A DNA stretch of 64,000 bases from MGBC131033 sp910585655 (GCA_949502025.1 CATBCG010000059.1:40863-104862); one strand, 5' to 3'. Shown: positions 17,030 to 28,100, numbered from the stretch's first letter. A program made the numbers and translations. The notes: generated from the letters alone by a model not told the origin.

Positions 17030-17605
17030 ATGTCCGCACCAACCAAAGAAACACAAATCCTTACCCTGTTAGAAAACCGTTCCGAACAGGCTATCCGTGA
17101 GTTAGAGCAAGCCTATGGAACGCTTCTCTACCAGATTTCTCATCGTATCCTAAACAACCGGCAGGACGCAGAGGAATGTGTCAACGACACCTATCTGGGG
17201 GTATGGAATAACATTCCTCCGGCAAAGCCAAAGCCTCTGCTGCCCTACGTCTGCAAAATTGCCCGCAATCTTTCCTTAAAGCGTTATAGACGGGAACGAG
17301 CTGCCAAACGGAACAGCGAATACGAAATCGCCTTAGAAGAATTAGAGGACTATCTGCCCGCCCGCTCTCCGGATACGGTAGAGCAAACAATCGCCGCAAA
17401 AGAACTGGCTCGTATGATAGAACATTTTCTTGATACTCTGACAGACGAAAACCGCGCCATTTTCCTACGGCGGTACTGGCTTTCCGAGCCTTACGCCGAG
17501 ATTGCCGCGCAGGTTAAACTAAGTGAAAAAAATGTCTCTGTACGGCTGACACGTCTGCGAACGCAGCTCAAGAACTATTTAGAAGAACAGGAGGTTTTTT
17601 TATGA
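17030..17605 (+). CDS. ECF-like sigma-70 family RNA polymerase sigma factor
   Basis: A 191-aa sigma factor. Region 2 is seen in ISHRILNNRQDAEECVNDTY and VCKIARNLSLKRYRRERAAKR (DNA melting and -10 reading), and region 4 in FLRRYWLSEPYAEIAAQ plus VKLSEKNVSVRLTRLRTQLK (helix-turn-helix for -35). The frame is open to 16829, but ATG 17030 has a good AGGTGA ribosome site and the earlier stretch is not sigma-like. Its stop overlaps the start of the next gene by 4 bases. It should direct RNA polymerase to a small regulon, under control of the membrane protein encoded with it. Confidence 0.88.
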   Translation: MSAPTKETQILTLLENRSEQAIRELEQAYGTLLYQISHRILNNRQDAEECVNDTYLGVWNNIPPAKPKPLLPYVCKIARNLSLKRYRRERAAKRNSEYEIALEELEDYLPARSPDTVEQTIAAKELARMIEHFLDTLTDENRAIFLRRYWLSEPYAEIAAQVKLSEKNVSVRLTRLRTQLKNYLEEQEVFL

Positions 17606-18639
17606 ACAAAAAACAAGAGCTTTTCTCCGATGCCATGGGTGAACTGGACAGCCGATACTTGGAACCGATACTTTCCGAACTACCCGATATCTCAAAGAAA
17701 ACAGGAGCAATCACACAACAAGCTCCCAAAAAATACTGGAAAAACTACCGCGCACTCTCTGCACTCGCCGCCTGCCTCTGCCTGGTCGTCAGCGGAATCG
17801 GTCTGCATTTCTGGCTCCAGGGAAATTCCGAAAAAAACTGGAAGGTCAAAGAAATTCCTTATCCACAGCCCGAAGAAGAAATCGCAGAAATCCCTCGTTG
17901 GAAAGATCTGCCTATCTATGGGCAATATGCAGAAATCAAGCCGGAACATCCGGATTTTTCAGAAATCTCTTATTCAACGCGATCTGCTACACTTTTGCCG
18001 GAGCAGCTAGAACCAGGAGCCAGGAGCATTCCTGCTGTCGCCATTGGCTGGGACGAATATGCAGAAGTCGCCGGAGAGGACGGTCAAACTACCTGCCACG
18101 CCACTCTTTATCCTATCACCGGAATTTCCAGCGAGTGCGCAATGGCAGTTCGCTATGAAGGCAGCGATGCCTACTATGCCGTAGTCAACAGCTTTTATCG
18201 CCCGCAAACCCTGGGGCAGTTTGCAGACAGCCTAAACCTGTCGGAAACCCTCAGATTCAACTATGCCTTGTACGAATATACCAAAAATTCCGGAGAACCG
18301 GCAACCGTTCAGTTTGAATCACTGGATAACCATCTGCTTTGGGATCTTCTTTTCACTGCCTCTGAAGCAGAAAACGAATATGACGATTTAGACCATTTTT
18401 ACGACAGTCACCAAAAACAACTGAATTTTTCTATCAGTATCCCTCTCTTGGGCTATGAAAACATCAGCATCAGCCTTTGGGACGGCGGCTACTTAGAAAC
18501 CAACATCCTGGATACCGGAAAACGCTTCCACATCGGAGAAGAAGCCGTGCAGAAGGTTCTGGATTATATTTTCAACGAATGTGAAGGCTATGAAATCATT
18601 TATACGTATGAGGAGAATGAGACTGGTATCCCGGAATAA
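17602..18639 (+). CDS. Membrane-anchored putative anti-sigma/sensor protein
   Basis: A 345-aa protein with a cytoplasmic N-terminus of about 48 residues (MNKKQELFSDAMGELDSRYL...), one membrane helix (ALSALAACLCLVVSGIGLHF, about 51-70) and a large extracellular domain without a family I recognise. The start overlaps the sigma gene (ATGA). Position, topology and coupling are those of anti-sigma factors of ECF operons in Lachnospiraceae; direct evidence for sigma binding is lacking. The 3' end overlaps the convergent aldo/keto reductase gene by 44 bases. Confidence 0.65.
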   Translation: MNKKQELFSDAMGELDSRYLEPILSELPDISKKTGAITQQAPKKYWKNYRALSALAACLCLVVSGIGLHFWLQGNSEKNWKVKEIPYPQPEEEIAEIPRWKDLPIYGQYAEIKPEHPDFSEISYSTRSATLLPEQLEPGARSIPAVAIGWDEYAEVAGEDGQTTCHATLYPITGISSECAMAVRYEGSDAYYAVVNSFYRPQTLGQFADSLNLSETLRFNYALYEYTKNSGEPATVQFESLDNHLLWDLLFTASEAENEYDDLDHFYDSHQKQLNFSISIPLLGYENISISLWDGGYLETNILDTGKRFHIGEEAVQKVLDYIFNECEGYEIIYTYEENETGIPE

Positions 18640-19747
18640 CCGTCGCTTCCGAGTAAAACCGATGCTGCCTTACAAACCGCGCTATCCGCTCGATCTCCTC
18701 CGGGATCCGAATCCTGCCTGGGCATTGATCCAGGCAGGGCATTTCTACACATTTCCTGCACCATTCTGCACTTTCCTCGATTCCCAAAGCCAGCTTCTTT
18801 AACGCCCAATGGTCTTTTCCCAGGAAAAAATAGTGGTGCTGACGAAACAGCGTGGAAATATCCGTACCATACGGGCATTGGCAACGCTGACAACGGTCGC
18901 AGGGAACCGGAGTATCCGTATACCCCTTTCCAAGAATAGACAGCACCTCTTCAAAATCGGGAAGGCTATCCTCATACGCATCTCCCTGACCGTCCTGCAC
19001 AATATCCCATCCCATCGCCTCCCGTACCTGTTCCACCGTCCCCAGCCCAATCAGGGCGCTGGAAATCGGGTAGGACAGGACAAAACGCAGTAAAGTCCGC
19101 ACAGAAAAGACATTCGGAAGTAAGCCTGCCGCATAAACTTTATTGATTAACAACCCTTTTTCCCGAAATAACGGTTCCTTCTGTATCCGGTCTAACATTC
19201 CCCGCTCCAGCAAATTGCCGCTCCCCTGCAAGACGTCTACACGGACGTCCTTTGCTCCGCGAACTAAAATATCATAATAGTGAGACGCCAGCCCGGCAAA
19301 GCGTATCTTTCCCTCTGCTTTCAGCTCTGTCAGCGCATCCAGCCCGCCGCCCTTTTGAAATACTGCCTCCTCATGCTCCGCGTCTACCTGATGAACAAAA
19401 TACAAATCCGCATAGGTCCCCAGATTTTCACAGGAAGTATACACCGCCTGATAAAGCTCGTTCCCGTCGTAAAAACGCGCTTTGTCCGAAATCACAATTC
19501 GTTCCCTGCCTATTCGTCTGGCAAATTCCCCCAGCTTGTACTCCGCGTCCCCGTATTCCGGGACAATCGCCGTATCGTACAGATTGCACCCCAGAGAAAA
19601 CGCTTCCTCCATCACTTTGATAGCCTGTTTTTCTGACAGATTAAAATACGCAGGCAATACCGGAATATTGCCTGCTAAAATAGGGATTGTACCGAAGGCT
19701 ACCTCCGATACCCAAAGCCCTGTATTGCCTAAGTTTCGATAGTTCAT
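18596..19747 (-). CDS. Aldo/keto reductase with C-terminal 4Fe-4S motifs
   Basis: A 383-aa protein: an AKR barrel (residues 1-280; MNYRNLGNTGLWVSEVAFGT, catalytic-type YDTAIVPEYGDAEYKLG, LYFVHQVD) followed by a Cys-rich tail (CDRCQRCQCPYG and CRKCVEMPCLDQCPG) typical of the ferredoxin-like extension of this AKR subgroup. It probably performs NAD(P)H- or ferredoxin-linked carbonyl reduction; substrate unknown. GGGAG lies upstream of ATG 19747. It is convergent with the anti-sigma gene and overlaps it by 44 bases. Confidence 0.85.
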   Translation of the reverse strand: MNYRNLGNTGLWVSEVAFGTIPILAGNIPVLPAYFNLSEKQAIKVMEEAFSLGCNLYDTAIVPEYGDAEYKLGEFARRIGRERIVISDKARFYDGNELYQAVYTSCENLGTYADLYFVHQVDAEHEEAVFQKGGGLDALTELKAEGKIRFAGLASHYYDILVRGAKDVRVDVLQGSGNLLERGMLDRIQKEPLFREKGLLINKVYAAGLLPNVFSVRTLLRFVLSYPISSALIGLGTVEQVREAMGWDIVQDGQGDAYEDSLPDFEEVLSILGKGYTDTPVPCDRCQRCQCPYGTDISTLFRQHHYFFLGKDHWALKKLALGIEESAEWCRKCVEMPCLDQCPGRIRIPEEIERIARFVRQHRFYSEATVIPGYQSHSPHTYK

Positions 19748-19775
19748 GCTTTTCTACTCCCTTCCCTCTGCCCGT

Positions 19776-22700
19776 TTAGCGATCCATCTCTACCTGGCAG
19801 CCGCAAAACGCAAAGGCATCCTTGCCAATCCGCTCTATCGTAGACGGAAGCTCGATCCGTTTAAGGCTATGACAACGGTAAAAAGCTTTCTCCGGAATTT
19901 CCACCACACCCTCTGGAATCTTGATTTCCTCCAGCGAAGTACAGTTTTCAAAGGCACGCGCTCCCAGCCGCAAAAGCCTTTCCGAAAGCTCAATTCTCCG
20001 TAGTCGTCCGCAGCCGGAAAATGCCTGTTCTCCAATTTCCTGCACATGCTCTGCCTGCCGCACTTCTGTCAGCCATTTACATCCTGCAAAGGCACGTCGT
20101 CCAATACGCCATACTGTATCGGAAAAGAATATTTCCGTCAGTAAATTCCCATCCTCAAACGCGCCGTCACCAACGGCAGTAATTCCGTCTGCCAGACGAA
20201 GTACGGAAATATTTCCCGTACACTCCACCAATACCCCTTTTTCATCCGTTTTAAAACAATTCATACTGTCACAAGCTGCCTGCTTTGCTAAAGGCGGCAA
20301 ATCTTTTTCCCGGTCAGAAAGCCCGGAAAGCGTTACGCACGTTCCATCCGGCAAATACAGTTGTTCCAAAAAAACACAATTTCGGAACGCATAGTCTCCT
20401 ACCCGTGTCCGCTCCGACTGGAAACGAATACTGGAAATCTGCAGACCATTGGCGAACGCCCAGCCGCAAACCAGACGGATATCCGCAGGAATCGTCACTT
20501 CTTTCTGACAGGTAGAAGCATCTAACAACATATCTTTGACTATAACCATCCCCTTTTGTCTCTTCTGCCGTTCTAACCATTCCGTCCCGTGAAAAGCTCG
20601 TGCGCCAATCTCTTTCAGACTCTCCGGAAACGTCACCTCCTGTAGCTGCATACAGTTCCGAAATACCTCTGCCTCTATCTGGCGGATCCCTTCTGGGATA
20701 TGCAGCACCTTTCCCGCTCCCCGGTAAGCACAAAGCCGCTCCTCTCCCTCTACCTCAAAACAGCTAAACGTACTGTCCCAAATCCGCCGAACCACCTCCG
20801 GAACCGCTTCCGATCGGATGTCCTGGTAGCTTGAAAGCGTCCAGCTTTTCCCCTGGCAATTCACCGTCCGCAGGGCAGTACAGCCGGAAAACGCATACTC
20901 TCGAAAAACACTCCCTGCAACAAGCGATACGCTGTCTACAGGTGTTTCGTCGGCGGGTAGCAGTTCTATCCGTAAAAGTCTCCCACAATCCCGAAACGCA
21001 TACTCTTCTAAAAAACTCTCCCTTTGCAGCGTTAGCACCTGCAGGCTGTCACATCCTTCAAAGGCGCGCCTTTTTATAATCCTAAGAACCGCAAACGGAA
21101 ACTCCTCTAACGCCTGGCACCCGCAAAAGCTGCTTTCCCCTGCTGTTTCTACGTTCTTACAGACACACTTCTTTAGAGCAGCGCAGCCCTCAAAAAGTCT
21201 GTCCGAAACTTCCGTTATTCCAGGCAGAAACGCCCGCTGTAAGGCAGTGCAAAAAGAAAAGGCTCCTGTCCCTATCTGCTCTGCCGCAGTTTCTATTTCC
21301 TGTAAAGAACTACACTTTTCAAAAGCTCTTGCTCCGATTTTGATTCTGTTTTTCCCTTCGCCTTGCCCGGAATCCGAACATTTCACCCAGGAAAGCCCGC
21401 TGCATCCAAAAAAGGCTCCCTCCCCGATCTCCTCCAAAGAAGCCGGAAGCTCTATACCAGTCAGGCTACGGTTTCCTGCAAAGGCATAGGGCGCGATACG
21501 TGTTATACCTTCCGGCAGACAAAGATTTCCCTGGCACCCCTCACCGGACACCAGCACTTTCCCTACAAAAATCCGCTCTGACTGTTGTATAGAACCTCGT
21601 ACCTCCAACGTATCTTTTACATACGGTGTCCCGTCAAAGGCTCGTTCTCCTGCCCACAGCCTGTCATGGACTGCACTCCGCTCCAAAGACTGGCAGCCGG
21701 TCAATGCTTCCTTCCCAATGTATGTGGTCTTTTGTAAGGAAAGCTTACGTAATGCCCGGCATTGATAAAAGGCTCTATCTCCCAAAGTCAAATACTCCGG
21801 AGCATATTCGGTTCTTGTTCTCCTTTTGACCACAACCTCTTCCAGCTTCACGCAGCCGCTGCAAAGTTCTGGTTCTATCTCGCGAATTCCGGCAGGCATT
21901 ACCAACCGTCTTAGCTCTGTACACCCTTCAAACGCTGCCCTTCCGATAAAGCGTACGCTCTCCGGCAGACGGATTTCTCTTACCTTTTTATTTCCGTAAA
22001 ATGCCCCTCCCGCTATGATTTGTACTCCTTCTGCCAGGGCGACTGTCCCCTCCAGCTCCCGTCCGTCCCAAAAAACAGAATCGTTTTCCTGCAGGTTCCG
22101 CATTCGTTCTCTTTGTTCTGTCCGCCAGTGTTCTAAAAACGGGCTTTCTTCCAGCACATGCTGCCCGATTGACTGTAATTGTTCCGGCAATATCACCCGC
22201 TCCAAAGCCGTACAGCCATAAGCAAGCTTATCTGCTATATGCTGCACACTCTCCTCCAACACCATCGTTTTTAGCTTCGGGCAGCTTCCAAATACATCTC
22301 TCCCAAAGGCTTGCCCACTCCCGGCTATCTGTACCCGGCGCACACCACTTTTAGCAAACGCCAGGCTCTGCACCCGTTCTGTTGCCGCCGGCAGACGCAC
22401 CTCCCTTAAACTATCACAACGGTAAAACGCCAATTCCCCGATTTCTTCCAGCCGCTCCGGAAAAGCCAGCTTTTTTAAAGAGATACAGCCATAAAAAGCT
22501 CCCTCGCCGATTTTTCTTAGTCCCTTTGGAAGCGTTACTTCATGCAACACCAGACAGTGCCGAAACGTCCTCTCTTCCACTTGAGAAAGCCCGGAAGGCA
22601 GATTGACACGCAACAGCTTTACACAATGCTCAAACGCTCCGGCGCCAATCCGGCAAAGCCCTTCCGGAAACGAAATGCTTTGCAGCAGCAGGCAGTCCCG

Positions 22701-23852
22701 GAAAGCTTCTGCACCGATTTCCGTCAGACTCTCCGGCAAAATCACCCGGTCTATCGCTTCCTTTCCGGCAAACGCTTCCGCACCAATCCGGGTAATCCCC
22801 TCCGGCACTACTACGCGTGATTCCTCTCCTAAATACCGCAGTAAAATCGTTCCGCTCAGACGGAAATTCCCAAGAACCTGCTTTTGAATCCGTAGTACCA
22901 TATCCGGGATATCTTGTCCATTACCTGACACTTCCGTTACCCCAACCAGCCCTGTCAACTGATATTCCCGTTTCTTCCCCAGACGAATGGTCTTTAAAGA
23001 CGTGCAATTCCGAAAGGCGTCCTCACGAATTTCCACCTCCCCTCCCTGCATTTCCTCCCCTTGAAATTCTATCTGTTCTAAACTAATGCAGTTGCGGAAC
23101 GCCCGGCTTTCGATTTCCCGCAGAGAACTTGGCAGCGTAACCGAAACGATTCCCCGCTTATCAAAAAAGCAGCTTTTCGCCAGACTCTCTACTCCTTCCG
23201 GAATTTCTACATGCTTTAGGTTAATCAAAAAGCGAACCAACCGCCTGCCCTCTAGCTCCATCATCTTTAAAATATCCGTTACGACCTGACGGGCAATCGG
23301 CGGCATATCCTGTCCGCTGGCAGCCGCTTCGACCGCGTTGGCAATCCTTACGTGTTCTCCTCCTGCCAGAATAATCTCCGTAATCCGGCTACAGCCGGTA
23401 AACATATCGCAAATACTTTCTGCTTCTAGTTCTGCCGAAAGCTCTACCTTCTGCAAACGCACATCATTTAAAAACATCTGCGCCCCCAGCCGCTTCACCC
23501 CTGGCAGCCTGGCTTCCACTAACCTATCGCAATACAAAAAAGCACAGTCCCCTACTTCTTCTACCGAATCTGGCAGACAAATCCGCCGCAGAGCATGACA
23601 ACGGTGAAACGCATAGCTTCCAATTATTTTTACACCATCCGGAACCTTGATTTCCTCCAGCTTCCGACAGCCCTTAAAGGCATCGTTCCCAATCACTGCC
23701 AGCCCTGGCGGCAAGACGACCCGTTTCAAAGAAATACAAGCCTTAAATGCTCCTGTTCCTATCGTATGTACGCCATCTGGAACGACAAGTTCCTCCTCTC
23801 TTCCGGTATAGGATTCCAACACGCTGTTCCTGATTTGATAGAATTCTTCCAT
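19776..23852 (-). CDS. Giant BspA-type leucine-rich repeat protein (LRR_5)
   Basis: A 1358-aa protein built almost wholly of LRR_5 units of about 23 residues, of the form 'IPEGVxxIGxxAFxxCxxLxxI' (for example VPDGVKIIGSYAFHRCHAL). Irregular inserts with YTGREEELVVPDG-like or FKTDEKGVLVE segments separate groups of repeats. There is no signal peptide, membrane helix or sorting motif, unlike the secreted BspA adhesins, so the protein may be cytosolic or exported by an unknown route. GGAAGGATTCAAA precedes the ATG. It begins 41 bases after the stop of the YhcG-like gene on the same strand, with no terminator seen between. Function unknown; the family is linked to protein binding. Confidence 0.85.
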   Translation of the reverse strand: MEEFYQIRNSVLESYTGREEELVVPDGVHTIGTGAFKACISLKRVVLPPGLAVIGNDAFKGCRKLEEIKVPDGVKIIGSYAFHRCHALRRICLPDSVEEVGDCAFLYCDRLVEARLPGVKRLGAQMFLNDVRLQKVELSAELEAESICDMFTGCSRITEIILAGGEHVRIANAVEAAASGQDMPPIARQVVTDILKMMELEGRRLVRFLINLKHVEIPEGVESLAKSCFFDKRGIVSVTLPSSLREIESRAFRNCISLEQIEFQGEEMQGGEVEIREDAFRNCTSLKTIRLGKKREYQLTGLVGVTEVSGNGQDIPDMVLRIQKQVLGNFRLSGTILLRYLGEESRVVVPEGITRIGAEAFAGKEAIDRVILPESLTEIGAEAFRDCLLLQSISFPEGLCRIGAGAFEHCVKLLRVNLPSGLSQVEERTFRHCLVLHEVTLPKGLRKIGEGAFYGCISLKKLAFPERLEEIGELAFYRCDSLREVRLPAATERVQSLAFAKSGVRRVQIAGSGQAFGRDVFGSCPKLKTMVLEESVQHIADKLAYGCTALERVILPEQLQSIGQHVLEESPFLEHWRTEQRERMRNLQENDSVFWDGRELEGTVALAEGVQIIAGGAFYGNKKVREIRLPESVRFIGRAAFEGCTELRRLVMPAGIREIEPELCSGCVKLEEVVVKRRTRTEYAPEYLTLGDRAFYQCRALRKLSLQKTTYIGKEALTGCQSLERSAVHDRLWAGERAFDGTPYVKDTLEVRGSIQQSERIFVGKVLVSGEGCQGNLCLPEGITRIAPYAFAGNRSLTGIELPASLEEIGEGAFFGCSGLSWVKCSDSGQGEGKNRIKIGARAFEKCSSLQEIETAAEQIGTGAFSFCTALQRAFLPGITEVSDRLFEGCAALKKCVCKNVETAGESSFCGCQALEEFPFAVLRIIKRRAFEGCDSLQVLTLQRESFLEEYAFRDCGRLLRIELLPADETPVDSVSLVAGSVFREYAFSGCTALRTVNCQGKSWTLSSYQDIRSEAVPEVVRRIWDSTFSCFEVEGEERLCAYRGAGKVLHIPEGIRQIEAEVFRNCMQLQEVTFPESLKEIGARAFHGTEWLERQKRQKGMVIVKDMLLDASTCQKEVTIPADIRLVCGWAFANGLQISSIRFQSERTRVGDYAFRNCVFLEQLYLPDGTCVTLSGLSDREKDLPPLAKQAACDSMNCFKTDEKGVLVECTGNISVLRLADGITAVGDGAFEDGNLLTEIFFSDTVWRIGRRAFAGCKWLTEVRQAEHVQEIGEQAFSGCGRLRRIELSERLLRLGARAFENCTSLEEIKIPEGVVEIPEKAFYRCHSLKRIELPSTIERIGKDAFAFCGCQVEMDR

Positions 23853-23893
23853 TTTGAATCCTTCCTTTTTCTATAAACTTTTAAAAGAAATAT

Positions 23894-24931
23894 TTACTCT
23901 TCCTCAAATATCTTTAACCTCTTAATAATCTCCTCTGGTTCTGGCAGCATTGCTTTCATCTCTTCTGGCAGTGTATTTCGTAACTGATATGTAGCCACTC
24001 CAATCGGTGCATTAATTTGCCTCAAAGCATATTCTACATACGTTTTGTCCTTGCTCTTACAAATAATAATGCCAATAGATGAATTTTCCTCCGGCAATTT
24101 GACTTGTTCATCCAATACCGTCAAATACAACTGCATCTTTCCAGCATATTCAGCTTCAAATTCACCTATTTTTAACTCTATGGCTATCAGGCTTCGCAAC
24201 CTTCTATGAAAAAGCAGTAGATCAATATATAAGTCTCTGCTTCCTGCCATCAAATGATACTGATTTCCAATGAATGTAAAATCACCACCCATTTCAATCA
24301 AAAATGACCTAATATTGTTTACTAACTGCATCTCTAGCTCGTGTTCTGAATATTCCATTGATAGTTCAGCAAAATCAAAGGTATATTCATCCTTTACTGC
24401 TAATTTTGCCTGTACTCTTCGCTTATCTGATAATGTCAAATCAAAATTAGTCTGATTTAACAAATATTTCTCATATGCTTGTGCCTCAATAAAATTAGTC
24501 AGTACACGCTTTGTCCAACCATATCGTTTCGCCATTTGAATATAGAATTCTTTTTGCAAATCGTCTTTGCATTTCTCCATGATAATTATATTATTGCTCC
24601 AGCTAATTTCTCGCACCAATGGTGCGAGCTTTTCAGAATTACGATAAGTTAAGTAAAAATTACGCATTCTCCAAAGATTAGCGGCTGAATAACCTTTCGC
24701 TCCTGGAAATTCTTTCTGCAATTCTTTTGACAATACTTGTACAATAGATTTTCCCCATCCATTTTGTTCTTGTTGGTTATAAATCTCTCTACCAATTTCC
24801 CAATATAAATTAATAGTCTCCGCATTTATCATTTTTAAAACATGATATTGCTTTTTATTTATCAATAGCTTTAAGTCATTAACCAACGGTTCATATCCCA
24901 CAATTTCACTTTTTTCCATATCCATCTCCAT
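23894..24931 (-). CDS. YhcG/DUF1016-type PDDEXK nuclease
   Basis: A 345-aa protein. Residues about 12-165 are the DUF1016 N-terminal helical domain (INLYWEIGREI, GWGKSIVQVLSKELQKEFP, GYSAANLWRMRNFY), and 190-335 hold the PD-(D/E)XK nuclease core (MAGSRDLYIDLLLFHRRLRS then LIAIELKIGEF, with the D-(x)n-ExK signature). Members are found with restriction systems or alone; a role in DNA defence or recombination is plausible. The DpnII system is 7 kb away. A strong promoter lies 75 bases upstream, and the LRR gene follows 41 bases downstream. Confidence 0.88.
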   Translation of the reverse strand: MEMDMEKSEIVGYEPLVNDLKLLINKKQYHVLKMINAETINLYWEIGREIYNQQEQNGWGKSIVQVLSKELQKEFPGAKGYSAANLWRMRNFYLTYRNSEKLAPLVREISWSNNIIIMEKCKDDLQKEFYIQMAKRYGWTKRVLTNFIEAQAYEKYLLNQTNFDLTLSDKRRVQAKLAVKDEYTFDFAELSMEYSEHELEMQLVNNIRSFLIEMGGDFTFIGNQYHLMAGSRDLYIDLLLFHRRLRSLIAIELKIGEFEAEYAGKMQLYLTVLDEQVKLPEENSSIGIIICKSKDKTYVEYALRQINAPIGVATYQLRNTLPEEMKAMLPEPEEIIKRLKIFEEE

Positions 24932-25006
24932 TTCCCCCTCTGGTGTGAGATTTATTAACCATATTATTTTTAAAAAGACATCCTCTTTTCACATTTTCAC
25001 AAATAC

Positions 25007-25035
25007 ATTATACTATGCTTATATCGCTTTCTCAA
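25007..25035 (-). promoter_or_regulatory. Promoter of the YhcG-like gene
   Basis: TTGAGA, 17-base spacer, TATAAT on the minus strand, 75 bases upstream of the start codon. The rest of the 24932-25184 gap holds only this promoter and the terminator of the surface-protein gene. Confidence 0.65.
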
Positions 25036-25121
25036 TAAATTTCTATTTTCTCTTCTCAACGTAAAAAGGATTAGCGCTTCTTTGTTAGAATTATGTTATT
25101 TGGAAAACCTTCCCATCATAC

Positions 25122-25171
25122 AAAAAATAAGCAATACCCGACTACATAACTCCCATCAGGTATCGCCTATT
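25122..25171 (-). terminator. Terminator after the Ig-like surface protein gene
   Basis: On the minus strand AGGCGATACC pairs with GGGTATTGCTT around a loop of about 19 bases, followed by ATTTTTTG. It sits 14 bases past the stop codon. Confidence 0.65.
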
Positions 25172-25184
25172 TTTTTCACTTTCT

Positions 25185-28100
25185 TTATTTCACCGTTACT
25201 TTTACCGCCTCTGCATAACCATTTCTGGAATATACATAAACCGTACACGACCCTTTCCCGACCGCCTTGATTTTTCCTGCCGAAGAAACGGTTGCGATGT
25301 TTTTATTGCTGCTCGCATATCGGAATTCTTTTGCATGAGCATTAGAGAGCAGCTTTTTATTTTTATCATCCCGTACAGTACTTGCCGAAATGGTTGCCGT
25401 CTCACCGCTCTTTAAGCTGTAAGAATCCTTTTTTAAGACAATTTCACTTGCATTGGTATAGCTTTTGTTTTCTCTGCCGATGCCGTGAGCTGTAATGCTC
25501 TTGCCCAGGCTTACTTTCTTTCCGCCTACCAGTTTATAAGCAGCAACATAAATCTTATAATTCTTTTTCAAATCCAGCTTTTTCCCGTCGATTTTGCTTA
25601 CTGCTACTTTGGCGCGCTCTGTTCCCTTTATCGACTCGGAAGGCTTGGAGGTAAAATCCTTTCCGCAATACTGCACATACACGTCATAGCCGTCTGCGCC
25701 GCTTACCCTGCCCCATTCTACATAAATTTTACTTCCAATCTGTCCTACCGTCAGTTTGGTATTCATTGTTACGCCATTCTTTTCCATCGTCGCCTTGGAA
25801 ACTGTCGTTTCAGAAGGATCCGGATCCTTATCCCCTTCCGGCTTTTCCTCTTCTCCTGACCCCAACTTTGCGATTGCTTCGGTATAGCTTTTTTTACAAT
25901 AGTTACAGGTGTATGTCCTGACTCCCTGCGTCGTAGCCGTCGGCTGCTTCGTCACCTGGCTGGTATACTGATGTTCCCCAAATTCCTCTATCTCATCCGT
26001 ATAGCTGGCGCCGCACGGACAGGAATACGTACGAATACCCCGCTCGGTACAGGTCGGTTCTTTCGTTATTTTGGAAGAGAAGAAGTGCTGATGACCTCCT
26101 CCGGTTGGGTAGGATGGATTGTTGTCGGAACCCTTTGTAAGTGTAATCGTTATTGTCTCATTTTCATAGTTCCCTGTATCGTCTCCGTTATAAACTGCTC
26201 TGGCGATTACTTTTGCTCCCTCTGTTAAAGGAATATTCTTATCTTCCTCTTTCCATTCCCATTTGTCTGGCAGTGATATATCGCCCACCGTATTATCATT
26301 CTCTGTGGCATTTATCGTATCGCTTGGTCTGTTTGGAGGGAATGCCGCTTTGTTTACTATCAGTGTTACCTCGCACTCTCCTGGTTCATAATTCATGGCA
26401 TCGGAATCGTCAGGAGAAAAGACCACGATATACTTCGTCTTTCCACTATCAGATACAGAAGGCTTGATAGAGGCATCTTTCCATTTAAAGTGTCCTCTTA
26501 TTGCCTGACTGCTAATCGCACTGTCTCCGTCCTGTCCCTTTCCATTGCCATGTTTCACGCTTCCACCTGAAAAACTAGATTGACTCAACGGATCACCATA
26601 CGTAATGTCACTAACCGCAGGTAGCTCAGTGATATAAGGAATTGCTTTGCTTACCGTAATGTTCACCGTGCCTTCTGCTATTTCATAAGTCGTAGTATCT
26701 TTTGGTGTAAATATCCAGGTAGCACTCTGTATGTTTGTCTCTGGCAATTCATTTGGGGTTTTCCATTCAATCGTACCTTCTACTTTCTTATTTTCATCAT
26801 CAACAAATTCTACTGTTTCTTTAAATTTCAGGTTTGAAAGAGGTTCTCCATACGTAATGGTATCATTCGCCAAAATAGAATCCTCATTTTCTACTAAAGA
26901 AACAGGAATTTTCTCTGTCAGCTTCAAATTGACTACAATAGTAAAGTCTTCATAATTCTGTGTTTTTACAGCAATTTCTATCTTTCCTGTTGCTCCTATT
27001 CCACCACTGCTTACCGTATAACTTAACATCCCATTATTATTCAACGAAGGTTCTACTTTATAGGTCACAATTCCTGATGTTGTAATCGCTCCATAGGTTA
27101 CTGTCCCATAATTATTCTTTGGAAGCAATTTGGCAAGGTTAATGCTGTCTGGTGTTTCTTTTGAATACAAATAGCTCTTATTCTGCTCGTTTATGATATC
27201 ATGTTTAGCCTTTTTTATTTCCACGTTTGTTGGAACAGTAGTTGTTGTTTCTTTTAAAACATAATTACCTGCAGCGGATCCGGTAAGGACTAACCCGGTT
27301 AGTTCTACCGTCTCATAGCTTCCGGCATTAGCGCTGCTTAAAGTGCCTTTTACTTTACTAATATCAACAGCGACCTCACCCTTATCACTATCTGCAATTC
27401 CTTCTAATTTAACCTCTGTAATTTTTATATCGTCTTTTCCATTATAGGCTCTGCCTTCTGCTGTTGCTTCCTTTACGGTCAGCTCTCTTGCTTCTACCTT
27501 CACCTGAAAAGTATATTCTAACGGTACTTTGTCTGCTTCTGTCCCTAGACGGTTCATCCTAACTTTATAACAATGCTCACCTTTACCCAAGGTATCCAGA
27601 TAACTTGCCTTTAGTGTAAGAGTATTTGTATTTTCCAGCTTATAATGTTCCTTGTTTATAACGGTTCCATCCTTAATCAGTTCCTGAAAGGTATTTCCAT
27701 TCAAGGTAAGCGTTACAGAGGCATCCGTATTCGCTTTATAGCAATAACTCAAAGCTGCTGGACTGACAGAACCCTCTCCGTAAACCAGGATTTTTTCACT
27801 CTTTAAAATAGCTGAATTGCTGGCGTTGTCTACCACCTTTACGTAGATAATGCAGGAACCCGTCGCATTCAATGGAACCGAGTCATTATACTTTTTCCAT
27901 GTTATATCATTAGTTGTATCTGTGATTTCTTTCTCAGAATCCTCTATACTATAGAAAACCTCCTTCACCCCGCTTCCCGATACATTTTCTGTATCGTCTA
28001 TAGCCGTAATCTCTACAGATGCGCCAACTTCACAAAATATACTGCCAGAGGTAGTCGCTTCATCATCCAATCCTTTAAACGCTCTCTCCTCTGTACCAAT

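Noticed and set aside
20000..23900. Many plus-strand open frames opposite the LRR gene
   Set aside because: They mirror the repeat codons of the minus-strand gene, have no ribosome sites and show no protein family.
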